Assembly: GCA_003023695.1 (NCBI GenBank)
Contig: PXYW01000016.1
Coordinates: 1,462 to 56,097 of the forward strand
DNA length: 54,636 nt
Source of the DNA: Sulfobacillus benefaciens
GTDB lineage: Bacteria; Bacillota; Sulfobacillia; Sulfobacillales; Sulfobacillaceae
Direction of reading: 5' to 3'
The notes under the pieces are model-generated. The model worked only from the letters and a program-made list of their open reading frames with translations, was not told the origin of the DNA and ran no database searches. Shown in pieces: positions 9,068 to 18,800 of this stretch. Position 1 is the stretch's first letter. Each line of letters begins with the position of its first letter. Position numbers and translations under genes: made by a program.

Positions 9068-9496
9068 ATGGCCTTTGAGGTATTTACGGAACCATGGGCA
9101 GCGGCTTGGTGTGACGAAATTAACCGGAGTGAGGAATACAAGCGAGCTGCTGAGACTTGGGAATGGCCTTTGGTTTTGGTGATGGAAGCGGATCCCGATG
9201 AAAATATTGACGAAGATCGCGGGGTTTATGTCGACTTGTTTCATGGCGAGTGTCGGGGTGCACGCCCATCTACGTCCCAAGATTTGAATCAGGCGCCGTA
9301 TGTCATTACAGCGGACCCGTTTAGTTGGCGTGAAGTGCTGGAGGGCAAAATCGAAGCTATTCAGGGCATTATGCGGGGTAAATTGGTGTTGACCCGGGGC
9401 AACATGGTTACCCTGGCCGGATATATTCTGGCGGCGCAAGAGCTGGTTAAAGCCGCGACGCGGATTGATACGGTGTTTCCAGCGGAGGAGCCATGA
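9068..9496 (+). CDS. SCP-2 sterol-transfer-domain-like protein
   Basis: A 142-residue soluble protein. The C-terminal half has the SCP-2-like pattern: a short strand YVITADPFSW, then REVLEGKIEAIQGIMRGKLVL, and a final helix of the type AAQELVKAA before the end. Such proteins bind hydrophobic ligands. ATG 9068 is preferred over an earlier GTG because GAGGAGGT lies 7 bases upstream. The stop overlaps the next ATG by 4 bases (ATGA), so it is co-translated with the alcohol dehydrogenase, suggesting that it presents or buffers a hydrophobic substrate. The function is inferred from weak family resemblance. Confidence 0.75.
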   Translation: MAFEVFTEPWAAAWCDEINRSEEYKRAAETWEWPLVLVMEADPDENIDEDRGVYVDLFHGECRGARPSTSQDLNQAPYVITADPFSWREVLEGKIEAIQGIMRGKLVLTRGNMVTLAGYILAAQELVKAATRIDTVFPAEEP

Positions 9497-10533
9497 ACGC
9501 GGTAACCTTTCACGGGGCGGGTGACTTTCGTTATAGCTCAGTGGATCCTCCAAATTTGCAGGATTCGCAAGACGTGTTAGTGCAAGTAAAAGAAGCCGCC
9601 ATTTGTGGTTCCGATTTGCACTTATATCGCGGCCATATACCTGGAATTATGCCAGGGACGGTAGTGGGTCATGAGTTCACCGGGATAGTGGTAGAAGTGG
9701 GGTCTGGTGTGCGTCAATTCCGCTCTGGAGATAGAGTTGTGGGAACGTTTCATGTGGCCTGCGGAATTTGTCTGGCCTGCAGGCGCGGAGATTATCATCA
9801 ATGCGCGCAGGGTGGAGTTTTAGGATATGGCATGGCATTTGGCAACCTTGGTGGGTCTCAGGCGGAATTTGTGCGGATCCCATGGGGCGATGTCAATTTG
9901 AGAAAGATTCCCGACGGATTGTCCGATGAGAAAGCTATTTTCTGCGGAGATATCCTCACAACCGCGTTTGGTGCGGTAAAAAATGCCAGGGTGACCCCTG
10001 GGGAAACCGTGGCTGTTATCGGCGCTGGGCCTGTAGGGCAAATGGCGGTCATGAGCGCATTGGTTATGGGAGCCGCCAAAGTACTGGTCATTGATTTGAT
10101 CCCTGATCGGTTAGCCATGGCGGAAACACTTGGGGCACGTGCCATCAATTCCTCCACTTCTAATCCGGTGCGCCGGGTATTTCAAGAAACGGCAGGCGAT
10201 GGTGCCGATGTGGTCATTGAGGCCGTGGGGGGCAGTACGACGCTGGAACTGGCATTTCAGTTGGTCCGCGGTGGTGGACGCATTTCGGCCATAGGGGTCA
10301 CAGCTGAGAGTGAGTTGAAATTCCCCCTGATGACCGCGTTGACCCGTGACCTTACTTTTCGCATTGGATTGGCTAATATTCATCGGGATATCGACCATAC
10401 TTTAGCTTTAGTGGCCAACGGCCGCGTTGACCCGACAGTCGTTGTCAGCCATCGGTTGCCGTTGTCGCAGGCCTCCCATGGATATCAACTTTTTGACCAA
10501 CGTCAGGCCACCAAAGTTCTACTGATTCCTTAA
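9493..10533 (+). CDS. Zinc-dependent medium-chain alcohol/polyol dehydrogenase
   Basis: MDR-family dehydrogenase, 346 residues. Catalytic zinc ligands are Cys38 (ICGSDLH) and His60-Glu61 (VVGHEFTG). The structural zinc loop has Cys90, 93, 96 and 104 (CGICLACRRGDYHQC). The Rossmann motif VIGAGPVGQMAV and a following acidic residue (VIDLIPDR) indicate NAD preference. It oxidises an alcohol or polyol to an aldehyde or ketone; sequence does not define the substrate. It is the middle gene of a three-gene operon with an SCP-2-like protein and an aldehyde dehydrogenase, so a two-step alcohol-to-acid oxidation is likely. Confidence 0.92.
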   Translation: MNAVTFHGAGDFRYSSVDPPNLQDSQDVLVQVKEAAICGSDLHLYRGHIPGIMPGTVVGHEFTGIVVEVGSGVRQFRSGDRVVGTFHVACGICLACRRGDYHQCAQGGVLGYGMAFGNLGGSQAEFVRIPWGDVNLRKIPDGLSDEKAIFCGDILTTAFGAVKNARVTPGETVAVIGAGPVGQMAVMSALVMGAAKVLVIDLIPDRLAMAETLGARAINSSTSNPVRRVFQETAGDGADVVIEAVGGSTTLELAFQLVRGGGRISAIGVTAESELKFPLMTALTRDLTFRIGLANIHRDIDHTLALVANGRVDPTVVVSHRLPLSQASHGYQLFDQRQATKVLLIP

Positions 10534-10583
10534 TTGTGGATGGTAGCGGCCCATATCTCGGAGAAAGCGGAGATGATTAATCG

Positions 10584-12086
10584 ATGGCGACCCCGTTGTT
10601 GGACGATCCAAGACTCTCTCAAGCGACTCGCGAATTTTTATCACGGCCAGCCCGACTGCTCATTGGCGGTAAATGGCTCAATTCCAAAAGTGGCGAAACG
10701 TTGTCCGTGATCGAGCCGTCCAGTGGCCGCGAGCTGATACAGGTGGCCCAGGCAGGTGCGGAGGACATAGATTTGGCGGTAAAGGCGGCCACCCGTGCTT
10801 ATCAAGGGCGTTGGCACCGACTGACCCCGGCCGAGAGAGCCCGCCTTTTATGGCGATTGGCAGATTTAATTGAGGAGCACCAACGGGAATTTTCCGAACT
10901 CGAGTCCTTAAACACTGGAAAACCTATTGGCGAAACCACACTGGCCGATGTACCGCTAGCAGTAGAGCACTTTCGATATTTTGCCGGTTGGGTCACGAAA
11001 TTAACTGGCGAAACCCTCCCTGTGTCCCAACCGGGGCAATATTTGGCATATACTCGCCGAGAGCCGTTAGGCGTGGTGGGTGCCATTGTTCCTTGGAATT
11101 TCCCGCTGATGATTGCATCCTGGAAGTTGGCACCTGCCTTGGCCGCGGGCAATACCGTGGTGCTGAAACCGAGCGAGCTCACACCGCTTAGCGCTCTGCG
11201 GTTGGGAGAGCTGGCCTTGGAAGCGGGATTTCCGCCCGGAGTCATTAATATTGTGCCAGGTTTGGGACGGGAGGCGGGATCTGCATTAGTTAACCATCCT
11301 AATGTAGCTAAGATTTCTTTTACGGGATCGACCACGGTAGGACGAGAGATTTTAATCGCTTCAGCAGAGCGGTTTACTCGTGTTACGCTGGAACTAGGAG
11401 GGAAATCTCCTAATATTGTATTGCCCGATGCCGACTTGGATGCGGTGGTGGGCGGGGCCATGATGGGGGCGTTTTTTAATCAAGGAGAAGTGTGCTGTGC
11501 AGGATCTCGCCTGTTTGTCCCGCGATCCGATTTTGATCGGGTGGTAGAGGCGGTGGCAAGGCGGGCTTCGGTTATTCACCAGGGAATGGGTTTGGATCCT
11601 ACGACCGAAATGGGCCCGTTAGTCAGTCGACAGCAGATGGACCGGGTCTTAGGATATATTGATAGCGGAAACCAAGAAGGCGCTGTCTTAGTGGTGGGAG
11701 GCGAGGTCAATCGGGAGGCTGGAAGCGGGTTTTTTGTTAAACCCACGATCTTTATCGGAGAAGATCGTATGCGTATTGCCCAAGAAGAGATCTTTGGTCC
11801 AGTGTTGGTAGCGCTGCCATTTGATGATTTAGATGATGTAGTGCGGCGCGCTAATGCATCGCGCTATGGGTTGGCGGCTGCCGTATGGACAAAGGATATT
11901 GCGCAAGGCATTAAGATCGCGCATGCTCTGGAAGCTGGAACCGTGTGGGTTAACGGGTACAACCTGCTAGATGCCACAAGTCCTTGGGGCGGTGTCAAAA
12001 CCAGCGGGCTGGGAAGGGAAATGGGCAGCTACGCTTTGCAGCATTACACTGAAGTCAAGGCCACTTGGGTGAACTTGGGGGTTTAA
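10584..12086 (+). CDS. NAD(P)-dependent aldehyde dehydrogenase
   Basis: ALDH-superfamily enzyme of 500 residues, full length. Visible signatures are IVPWNFPLMIASWKLAPALA (169-188), the glycine motif FTGSTTVGREI, general base Glu270 in TLELGGKSP and the catalytic cysteine Cys304 in FNQGEVCCAGSR. The C-terminal part carries EEIFGPV and WGGVKTSGLGREMG. It begins 50 bases after the alcohol dehydrogenase and probably oxidises that enzyme's aldehyde product to the acid. The motif set is closest to betaine- or retinal-type ALDHs, but the substrate remains open. Confidence 0.93.
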   Translation: MATPLLDDPRLSQATREFLSRPARLLIGGKWLNSKSGETLSVIEPSSGRELIQVAQAGAEDIDLAVKAATRAYQGRWHRLTPAERARLLWRLADLIEEHQREFSELESLNTGKPIGETTLADVPLAVEHFRYFAGWVTKLTGETLPVSQPGQYLAYTRREPLGVVGAIVPWNFPLMIASWKLAPALAAGNTVVLKPSELTPLSALRLGELALEAGFPPGVINIVPGLGREAGSALVNHPNVAKISFTGSTTVGREILIASAERFTRVTLELGGKSPNIVLPDADLDAVVGGAMMGAFFNQGEVCCAGSRLFVPRSDFDRVVEAVARRASVIHQGMGLDPTTEMGPLVSRQQMDRVLGYIDSGNQEGAVLVVGGEVNREAGSGFFVKPTIFIGEDRMRIAQEEIFGPVLVALPFDDLDDVVRRANASRYGLAAAVWTKDIAQGIKIAHALEAGTVWVNGYNLLDATSPWGGVKTSGLGREMGSYALQHYTEVKATWVNLGV

Positions 12087-12264
12087 AGGGTAAATTTAAA
12101 GAGCAGCCCAGCGCGGCAAGATGGTCATCGTCGTGGATCGCTGGTATCCGACTATCACGATCTGCTCGATAAGGTGGCGAAAAACACAAAACGCCCCACC
12201 TTCTAGTCGGGCGCGATTTGCCGAGGGCATGAAAATGCGATACATTAGGGATAGTAAGACAGAT

Positions 12265-12296
12265 GCCCAGTGTTCGGGTGGTGCCGAACACCGGGC
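12265..12296 (-). other. 13-bp stem-loop
   Basis: The arms 12265-12277 and 12284-12296 pair with a 6-base loop. As RNA the minus strand forms all 13 pairs (one G-U), while the plus strand has one A-C mismatch, so the minus-strand transcript is the likely structured form. No T-run follows, so it is not an obvious terminator. Confidence 0.5.
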
Positions 12297-12341
12297 AGAG
12301 CTCCACATCTGCGATCGGTAACAACGTGCTAACGACTCATG

Positions 12342-12380
12342 ATAATCCGCCGGGCTGCTCTCCCGTGCGGATTATTTTTT
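12342..12380 (+). terminator. Intrinsic terminator
   Basis: A 9-base stem (ATAATCCGC at 12342-12350 with GCGGATTAT at 12367-12375) is extended by a CGGG/CCCG inner stem and followed by a T-run to 12380. It is oriented to stop plus-strand transcription 255 bases after the aldehyde dehydrogenase. It also overlaps the last codons of a possible minus-strand small ORF. Confidence 0.8.
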
Positions 12381-12455
12381 GCGACGCCGGAAAAGCCATC
12401 GTCCCATCAACCCGACAATAGCCAAGGCCACGGGGACGGTCAGGTGGAGACTCAT
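12372..12455 (-). CDS. Possible 27-residue single-span membrane peptide
   Basis: A short frame begins at ATG 12455 behind a near-perfect ribosome binding site (AAGGAGGTGG at 12470-12461) and encodes a peptide with a hydrophobic stretch VPVALAIVGLMG followed by a basic tail RWLFRRRKK. This is the general build of small membrane peptides, including type I toxins. Its mRNA would be preceded by a perfect 9-bp hairpin (12589-12569) and would run into the hairpins at 12375-12342 and 12296-12265. No family assignment is possible and it may be a chance frame. Confidence 0.4.
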   Translation of the reverse strand: MSLHLTVPVALAIVGLMGRWLFRRRKK

Positions 12456-12568
12456 CAGCACCACCTCCTTCCGGTTCTGGTCGCACTCGGATGAGGCGGC
12501 AGATCGCAGACGTGGCACGCCAGAAGGAGGCCGATCGGGGCACGAAGGCCCGCTCAATAACATGATAC

Positions 12569-12589
12569 AGCCCATCCGCTGGATGGGCT
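12569..12589. other. Perfect 9-bp stem-loop with 3-base loop
   Basis: AGCCCATCC and GGATGGGCT flank GCT. No T-run follows on either strand. It lies about 110 bases upstream of the small minus-strand ORF and could be part of its 5' leader, or a remnant of a mobile-element end. Confidence 0.4.
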
Positions 12590-12858
12590 AGTCATAGCTT
12601 AGGGATGCCATGAGGTCTTTCCATGCCGCGTTGGAGACATTAAAGAACCACTTGGAGGGCTACACGTATGGCGTTAACAACAGATCGCCGGGAGTGACCT
12701 GGCGAAGAAATGCGATGTTAGAGCCGCCACAAGCTGTTGGCCGACTGTATCGCTCATGCGTCGATTGTGCTATCGTGCATCCATGCCTCGCGCAGTTTCC
12801 GGCGCTCGGGTCCAGGCATTGTCGGGGGTTTTGACGTCGCGCTGGAGACGCCTGCTTA

Positions 12859-13540
12859 ATTGGACCTATGTCAATAAAATGGACACCAGAAATTGAGACA
12901 TTAGCCGTGTCGCGCATGATACGCCGCATCGGCCTCGGCCAGAGTCTGATAATCCAGGGCACCAAGGATCCGCTGCCGATTATAGAAAATCTCGCCCGTT
13001 CGGCTTCCTCTCGGCTTCGAAATTGCGTCAGGTCAATGAGATCCTTTTTCAGGAGGCTATGCCATGACTCCATCATGGCATGATCATCCTAATGCCCCTT
13101 CCGACTCATGTTGGCCGTCATCCCGTATTGCTGAAGGCGATCTTGGTACGCCGTCGAGGCCTATGGGCTCCCGCGATCCGAGTGATGCAGTACGCCTGTC
13201 GGCGACCGGCTGTGCGTGACCGCGCGGTCTAAGGCCCGGAGAACGAAGTCTTGCGTCAGGCGCCGATCCACCGCTCATCCCACAATTTTTCGGGGGTACA
13301 AGTCCTCGAATCTTGCTCAAGAGAGCCATCCTTCCTCGGTGGGGATGTCCGGAATATCTTCATCCACACGACATGCGGGCGCTCTGCGGTAAAGGTTTGA
13401 TTCAGCACATTCTCTTGCGGGGAATGCGTGCAAGGGGTAATGGTCTGATATTTGCGCACCACCCGCGACCGCAGCCGATGGTCGTGCATCAACCGTGCCA
13501 CCGTTTTCCTATCCGGGCCAGTGGAGGAATCATCAACGCA
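12859..13540 (-). mobile_element. Decayed IS3-family insertion sequence (one end preserved)
   Basis: The segment carries the C-terminal two thirds of an IS3-type OrfB on the minus strand. The sequence immediately past the stop (TGGACACCAG and TTATTGACATAGGTCC on the minus strand, about 12890-12859) resembles the terminal repeat of IS3-group elements. No matching second end, no OrfA and no target duplication are visible, so this is a fragment. Confidence 0.75.
12901..13540 (-). pseudogene. IS3-family transposase OrfB remnant
   Basis: In three frames on the minus strand one reads the consecutive OrfB blocks: KTVARLMHDHRLRSRVVRKY and FTAERPHVVW (about 13510-13385), then RRLTQDFVLRALDRAVTHS (near 13250), HHSDRGS, YQDRLQQYGMTANMSRKG and MMESWHSLLKKDL (near 13075), and finally FYNRQRILGALDYQTL before a stop at 12901. 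These are the DDE integrase-core motifs in correct order. At least two in-frame stops (13161-13163 and 13089-13091) and two or more frameshifts inactivate it, and the N-terminal region is missing. Confidence 0.88.
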
Positions 13541-13808
13541 ACCGTTATGGAATGGTGTGCGTAATCAGCGAATCGTCGGAGGCAAGGGATCGGGGTATGG
13601 GCGGCTCGACCCTGATCAACCACTTGCTGCCCAAATGCCCGTAGGCACCTAAGGGGTGCAGATCACCACGCAGCATCTCAGCGTATGTTCATGGGTAGGG
13701 TGCGACGGATCCATCATAAATTCTGCATATCCAATTTAAATAAAGCTTGCGATGAACACGGCCCCCCGCCATTTCTGCCGTTATACTTACAGTAGGAGGG
13801 ATTACTGC

Positions 13809-14213
13809 GTGGTCATGATCAGCCGGATGCGATATGTGTGGGTGGCCATTGGAGCGCTTATTGGAGTCTATTTAACCGCCGTGCATTACGGACCGGTTCC
13901 GGTGGCCTGCCCGGTTACCGCAGTCGTTAATTGTGTTGCGGTGCTGCATTCATCGGGCAGCATGCTGGGGCCATTGCCGCTGGCACTATGGGGCGTAATC
14001 TGGGTAATTGCGGGGATAGCTATACCTCGCAGGCTGCGGATGCTATGGATGGGATTAGGTCTGGGCGGGATATTGTGGGCAATTGGTCACGAATTGGCTC
14101 TGGGAAAAATTTGCCTTTGGTGCACGGGCTTTCAAGCAGATATTATATTGCTCATGTTGGCATGGTGGCGCCAGGGAAAAGATGGAAAGAGAGGATTGCA
14201 TTCGCCCAGCTAA
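13809..14213 (+). CDS. Vitamin K epoxide reductase (VKOR) family protein
   Basis: Integral membrane thiol oxidoreductase of 134 residues with four predicted helices. The conserved set is present: the loop cysteine pair Cys34 and Cys42 (VACPVTAVVNC), the following serine-rich segment, and the redox CXXC motif Cys102-Cys105 (KICLWC). Bacterial VKORs reoxidise DsbA-like proteins using quinone, so this protein probably supports disulfide formation outside the membrane. GTG 13809 is chosen because AGGAGG lies 9 bases upstream; an ATG at 13815 is the alternative. It is monocistronic, its stop overlaps the convergent gene by 4 bases, and no thioredoxin-like partner is adjacent. Confidence 0.88.
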   Translation: MVMISRMRYVWVAIGALIGVYLTAVHYGPVPVACPVTAVVNCVAVLHSSGSMLGPLPLALWGVIWVIAGIAIPRRLRMLWMGLGLGGILWAIGHELALGKICLWCTGFQADIILLMLAWWRQGKDGKRGLHSPS

Positions 14214-14572
14214 TCCCAATCCAATAGAAAGAAGTCTTCCCATCCATCACTGTCACCGTTTGGGGCATCCATGATTCCAAAATATTCACCACACCAGTCT
14301 GATGTTCGGTCGAGGGCGGCTTGGTGCCGCAGTTGCCGGTGCCTAATTCGAGCTTGCTCGCTTCGACATACCTGGCTCAAATATTGGGCATCCAATGTAA
14401 TGCCCAACATCGTGAGTTCTTTTATTGCACATTCAAAATCTACCCCGAAATGTCTTCGATAGCCGCGGAGAATATTTTTTCCAGGATATTGCGATATCCA
14501 ATGCGGCGCGGCTTGCAGCCGAGATGTTCGGGTCATGCGCTGATGCCGCGGGGTGGATGGATGTCGTGCCAC
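14210..14572 (-). CDS. Conserved hypothetical protein
   Basis: A basic protein of about 120 residues. The core YPGKNILRGYRRHFGVDFECAIKELTMLGI (two adjoining blocks) followed by a charged helical stretch resembles a small uncharacterised family I have seen in Firmicutes, in which a GYR..FGVD..CAIKEL core is conserved. The acidic-aromatic tail (GWEDFFLLDWD) is also notable. GTG 14572 is preferred because AGAGAGG lies 7 bases upstream; a TTG at 14596 would overlap the MFS stop. It is the last gene of the minus-strand mannosidase module. Function unknown. Confidence 0.65.
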   Translation of the reverse strand: MARHPSTPRHQRMTRTSRLQAAPHWISQYPGKNILRGYRRHFGVDFECAIKELTMLGITLDAQYLSQVCRSEQARIRHRQLRHQAALDRTSDWCGEYFGIMDAPNGDSDGWEDFFLLDWD

Positions 14573-14596
14573 TTTGGATCCTCTCTTTCCTGCCAA

Positions 14597-15832
14597 TTAT
14601 CCAAGTCGCATGCGTTCGGGTTGCGTGCGCCATATTGCAAGAGATGCCAATAAGGCCGCGATACCGGCTGCTACGAACAACGAAGGATAGCCCCAGTGAT
14701 CCATGAGAAAGCCAATGGCCGGTTGGCAGACAAAATTCCCCAATCCCGAACTTAGCAGCCACAGTCCGGTAAAGGCGCCGATATTGGTCGGACTGGTCAA
14801 TGTGGTCAGCCAAGGATATCCGTTGATATTAACAAAAGCCCAAAATATGCCTGCGGTCATCGCTAACAGGCGTATTGGCCAGGTGCCGGTGAAAAAGCCA
14901 ATAGCGATAAACGCTAAGCCCAATCCCAAGGTTCCCACCAAAACTAATCCCCTACGGGAATGCCTCTTGGCTAAAAACCCGCTGGGCATGGCAAAAATTA
15001 AATAGGCCAGAGCAAATAGGCCAATGGTGATGACGGCCACGGATGAGGCCCAGTGCAGATGATAAACACCATAGGTCACAAAGAAGGTTTCTACCGAACT
15101 CTCACCCCCTGACCAGAAAAACACCGCGATTAATAGCCATAGCGCTGTGTGGTCCATTCTCCTGGCGATATCTTGTGCCGCTTGCCATAAATGGCGAAAC
15201 CCGACAGAATCGCTAGGAGGGACATCGGCTGGCTCTTTTAATTTTCGGTACATAATCATCGGGATCATGAAAAACAGGAGGCCCACCACCAGGAATGGCA
15301 CTTGACGTCCCATATGAAACAGCAGGGGACCGATGAAAAAGGCTAGCAGTGCAGCGAATCCCGCCATTGCGTTGATAATGCCATTGGCTTGACTGCGGTT
15401 GGCTTCTGGCGTCACATCGGGCATCAACGCCATCGTGGGCGCGTAAAAAATATTAGAGGTCAACGCATACACGAGGTCAATAGTAATAAGAAACGCTGCG
15501 CCAATTTGCCAGGGGAATGCAATGAATAAAAGGCCGGTAATCGGCATGCCAATCAAAATATAGGGCATGCGGCGGCCAAATCGAGTGCGGGTGCGATCAG
15601 AACGGGCAGAAAAGTACATATTGAGAAAAACACCTGCTAACGTGCGAATTGACACAATAAGGCCAATCACGGCCACATTAGGGATGTAGTGGCGAATAAA
15701 CAGCGGTACGTAGCTGTTGTAAATGCCTGCGGCCAAGGAGATGCCAAACATGCTCAAACCTAGGATAAAAGAGGTGCCATAGACAAACGGCGGCGGTGCT
15801 CCGGATTTTTCACCGGCGGCGTTATAGGCCAT
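14597..15832 (-). CDS. MFS transporter, sugar-permease-like
   Basis: Twelve-helix transporter of about 411 residues. The cytoplasmic loop FSARSDRTRTRFGRRMPYIL is typical of the glycoside/pentoside-type (GPH, MFS_2-like) sugar carriers. ATG 15832 is selected because GAGGAGAAG lies upstream at good distance; the longer frame has no better start. The start overlaps the mannosidase stop by 11 bases, so import and hydrolysis are coupled: it probably brings in the mannoside or releases the sugar. Substrate not determinable from sequence. Confidence 0.88.
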   Translation of the reverse strand: MAYNAAGEKSGAPPPFVYGTSFILGLSMFGISLAAGIYNSYVPLFIRHYIPNVAVIGLIVSIRTLAGVFLNMYFSARSDRTRTRFGRRMPYILIGMPITGLLFIAFPWQIGAAFLITIDLVYALTSNIFYAPTMALMPDVTPEANRSQANGIINAMAGFAALLAFFIGPLLFHMGRQVPFLVVGLLFFMIPMIMYRKLKEPADVPPSDSVGFRHLWQAAQDIARRMDHTALWLLIAVFFWSGGESSVETFFVTYGVYHLHWASSVAVITIGLFALAYLIFAMPSGFLAKRHSRRGLVLVGTLGLGLAFIAIGFFTGTWPIRLLAMTAGIFWAFVNINGYPWLTTLTSPTNIGAFTGLWLLSSGLGNFVCQPAIGFLMDHWGYPSLFVAAGIAALLASLAIWRTQPERMRLG

Positions 15833-18800
15833 GGTTCTTCTCCTCACAAGTGTCGGATGGCAGAACATGTGCTCGTAGTGCGATAAACCCTCGTGACTTG
15901 ATGTGTACTGGGGTCACATGGCTTTCTAAAGCGACCGGGGCAGCGATAGGTTTCTCCGATATGACGTCAATAGGCCACACAGACGTTACCTGACGCGGCC
16001 ATCCAAGCGAAAGATCGGTGGTATCCCCCCACATTTCGCCTAAATGCACAATATAGTCTCCGGAACCGTCCTCGGCTGGTTTGAAGGCTAATAACGCAAT
16101 GTTGTCGCAAAGTCCCTCAAGCGGAATTGCCGAATTTATGCGAGCTATGGGCTTCACTGTTATCCGTGGCGGATGGGACAGTGCATGCGCTGCTTTCATG
16201 ACTCCCGCATCAGTCCAGTGCTGGTGGTGAGGCATCAACGCCAATGTCACTGGGGCCATGTGTTGGTCGGCAGTAGGATCGGGATATAAGGGGGTGGTCA
16301 CCAAGGTGACTCGGATTTCACCTCTGTTCACGCTGTGGCCGTAGCGCCCGTCATTTAACAATGCCAGCCCCCGGTGAGGTTCCGCCACATCCACAAACCG
16401 GTGGGCCACCCACTCAAATTCAGCGGCATCTTGAGGGCCTCGAGACACAGTTGGGTGCGTGGTGGTGCCCCATAGGGTTTCAGCAGTTGCCACTAAAGCA
16501 TTGATGTTGGTGGGTACGCGATATTGCAATGTCAAATGACGGTCATTCAATTCGGCGGATATTTTCACCAGCAGACTTCCGTGGCGGTGATCAACGACAA
16601 TGTTTTCCATTATCGCAGAATGTTCAACATGATGACGCAACTGGACTACGGTTCGATATGGATTGTCTTCCACAATGCACAATGGCTCGTGGGTCCACTC
16701 CAAAGGCCCCCTTTTCTCAGGGGTGACTAACTCCCAAGCATCAAACTGCTCCGGGTGTTGAAAGAATGCAATAATACTGGCGGGATCTTTTAGCAATTCT
16801 TGATCTCGATACCGGAGCGATACAATCCCTACACAGCTAATGCTGATGGAAAAATTTACGGTGGTGAGGTTTAAAGGCTCTGTCGCACGTCCTAGGGATG
16901 GTGACTGGTTAGGGGCATTGCTTTGCCGCATAGGAATGGCGACCAATCCCATCGGTGGCAGAGCAGGCAGGGGAATAAGGTACTCATTAGGGTGGATTAG
17001 GTAACCGTTATGCCATTTACCGTCAAAAAATATTTCTGGGGCATAATCCAAAGACACCACAGATAGTTGAGGGGGGGCAGAGAATCCAGATCGATTCCCC
17101 ACTACAAGGCTGTTAACGGGATCATCGGCATGGGCTGATGGAGCAAAAATACGGGAAATAGCTAGATCTTCGGCGTCTTCAATGAGGTGTTCTGCGGTAT
17201 CCAAATCACGATGGAAGTCTTGGTAGACGGTAGCAATGGAAGAACCGGGCAAAATGTCATGAAAGGAATTGCGCAAGATAAGTCGCCAAGCCTCATTCAG
17301 AAGAACATCATGAATACCGGATTCCAAAAGCCAAGCTTCGGCGGCGGCAATGCGATTGGGAGTCTGCCGAAAGCGCTGTTTCACGGCGGTTTGCGAGGTA
17401 AAGACCCCGCGATGATATTGAAGATATAGCTCACCTTGATAAATTGGCAGGGACTTGGTGTCGTCCGACGGTAGGATTAAGGTATCCGGCAGGGCCCATG
17501 ACAATTCTGGTACCAAAGGAAGCTGGTGGTAACGGGAGATACGCTGAAGCATGTCCTCATCAGGTCCGCCACCGCCATCGCCATGGCCCAGTGTGTAAAG
17601 AACCGTATGATTGCCCCCCTCACTGGCAGCATAGTGACTCCATGCGAACTTTAGGTCGGAGAGAGAGCCCTTGCCATTGTAGCCGTCCGGTGACGACCCA
17701 AAGATTTGGGCCTGGATTGAGGAACCATCAGGTCCTATCCATCGAAAGTGTTTGTATGGGAACGGTGTCGTGTCATTCCAGTTAATTTTGGTGGTCAAAA
17801 AGAGTCGAATTCCAGCGTGTGCCAACAGGGTGGGGAGTCCTTCCGCAAAACCAAAGGTGTCCGGCAAAAAGGCAATTTGCGGGCGCTGGCCGGTAATCCG
17901 CTCAAAGTAACGGAGCCCATATAACAAATGGCGAATTATGGTTTCTGCGCTCACGAGTTGGCTGTCGGATTCCACCCAAAAGGCTCCTAACGGCACCACT
18001 TGGCCAGATTTTGCTCTAATGGCCCAATCGCGATATTGCTGGGGATCGTGCTCCTCAAGCAATTGCCACATTTCCGGAGATGACATGCCGAATCGCCATT
18101 GGGGGAATTGATCCAGTAAATATCTTTGGCTGGCTACCGTGCGTCTAATCTTTGCCATGGTCTCTGGCAAGGGCCACAGCCATGCTAGGTCAATATGGGC
18201 ATGTCCCAACAGCAAAATTCGGCCAAATCCCCCAGGTGCTTTTTGACGGAGTTGTTCATAGATTAGAGTCAGTTCGCGACTGACTTGGTCAATCGCGGGA
18301 ATGAGATGCGAGTGTTCGACTTGGTAAAGGCCCGGGACTTCTCTGCCGGTTGCCAAATGGCGAAACAGGGCTTCTTCTTCTGCGGGCCTCTGCTCGCGGT
18401 TCACCCAGTGTCCCTGAGCTCCCGCATCGGGGCTTAGAGAATAGAGTGGAGTTAATGCGTGATCCAATTGGCGTTGCAGCCAATGGACCAAAGACGCCGG
18501 TAGTTCGGTTTGAGACATCCATTCGGCGAGTACCGCCAGATCCCAATAGGTACGTTCGATGCTCTTGTCCACCTTTTCCCAACGGATCGCGGTAATGCCG
18601 GGATTAGACACTTTTTGACCCATGAGTCCGGTGGTGACTTGATCCACTTCCAATTTGAAGCGTTCGCCGGATGCAACTTTCGGCTCAAATGATCGGTGAA
18701 AATCATTAACCCCGTAGGCTGATTGGCCATTGATACGGACCAGGGATTCGCCTGCCAAATCGAAACGGATACGGGCATTGGGCCACACTGCTTGGGTGTA

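Larger units (their letters stand above)
12087..13808. other. 1.7-kb gene-poor stretch with hairpins, a possible small ORF and IS3 debris
   Basis: No intact protein of normal size is visible here. The stretch holds three stem-loops, a strong plus-strand terminator, a possible 27-codon gene on the minus strand and the remains of an IS3-family transposase (all listed separately). The part 12600-12858 and the part 13541-13790 show nothing I can identify. Confidence 0.7.

Noticed and set aside
8990..9553. 187-codon minus-strand frame opposite the SCP-2-like gene
   Set aside because: It is antisense to a gene with a good ribosome site and family pattern, and it shows no recognisable motif.
10802..11461. 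219-codon minus-strand frame
   Set aside because: Complete overlap with the clear aldehyde dehydrogenase; shadow frame.
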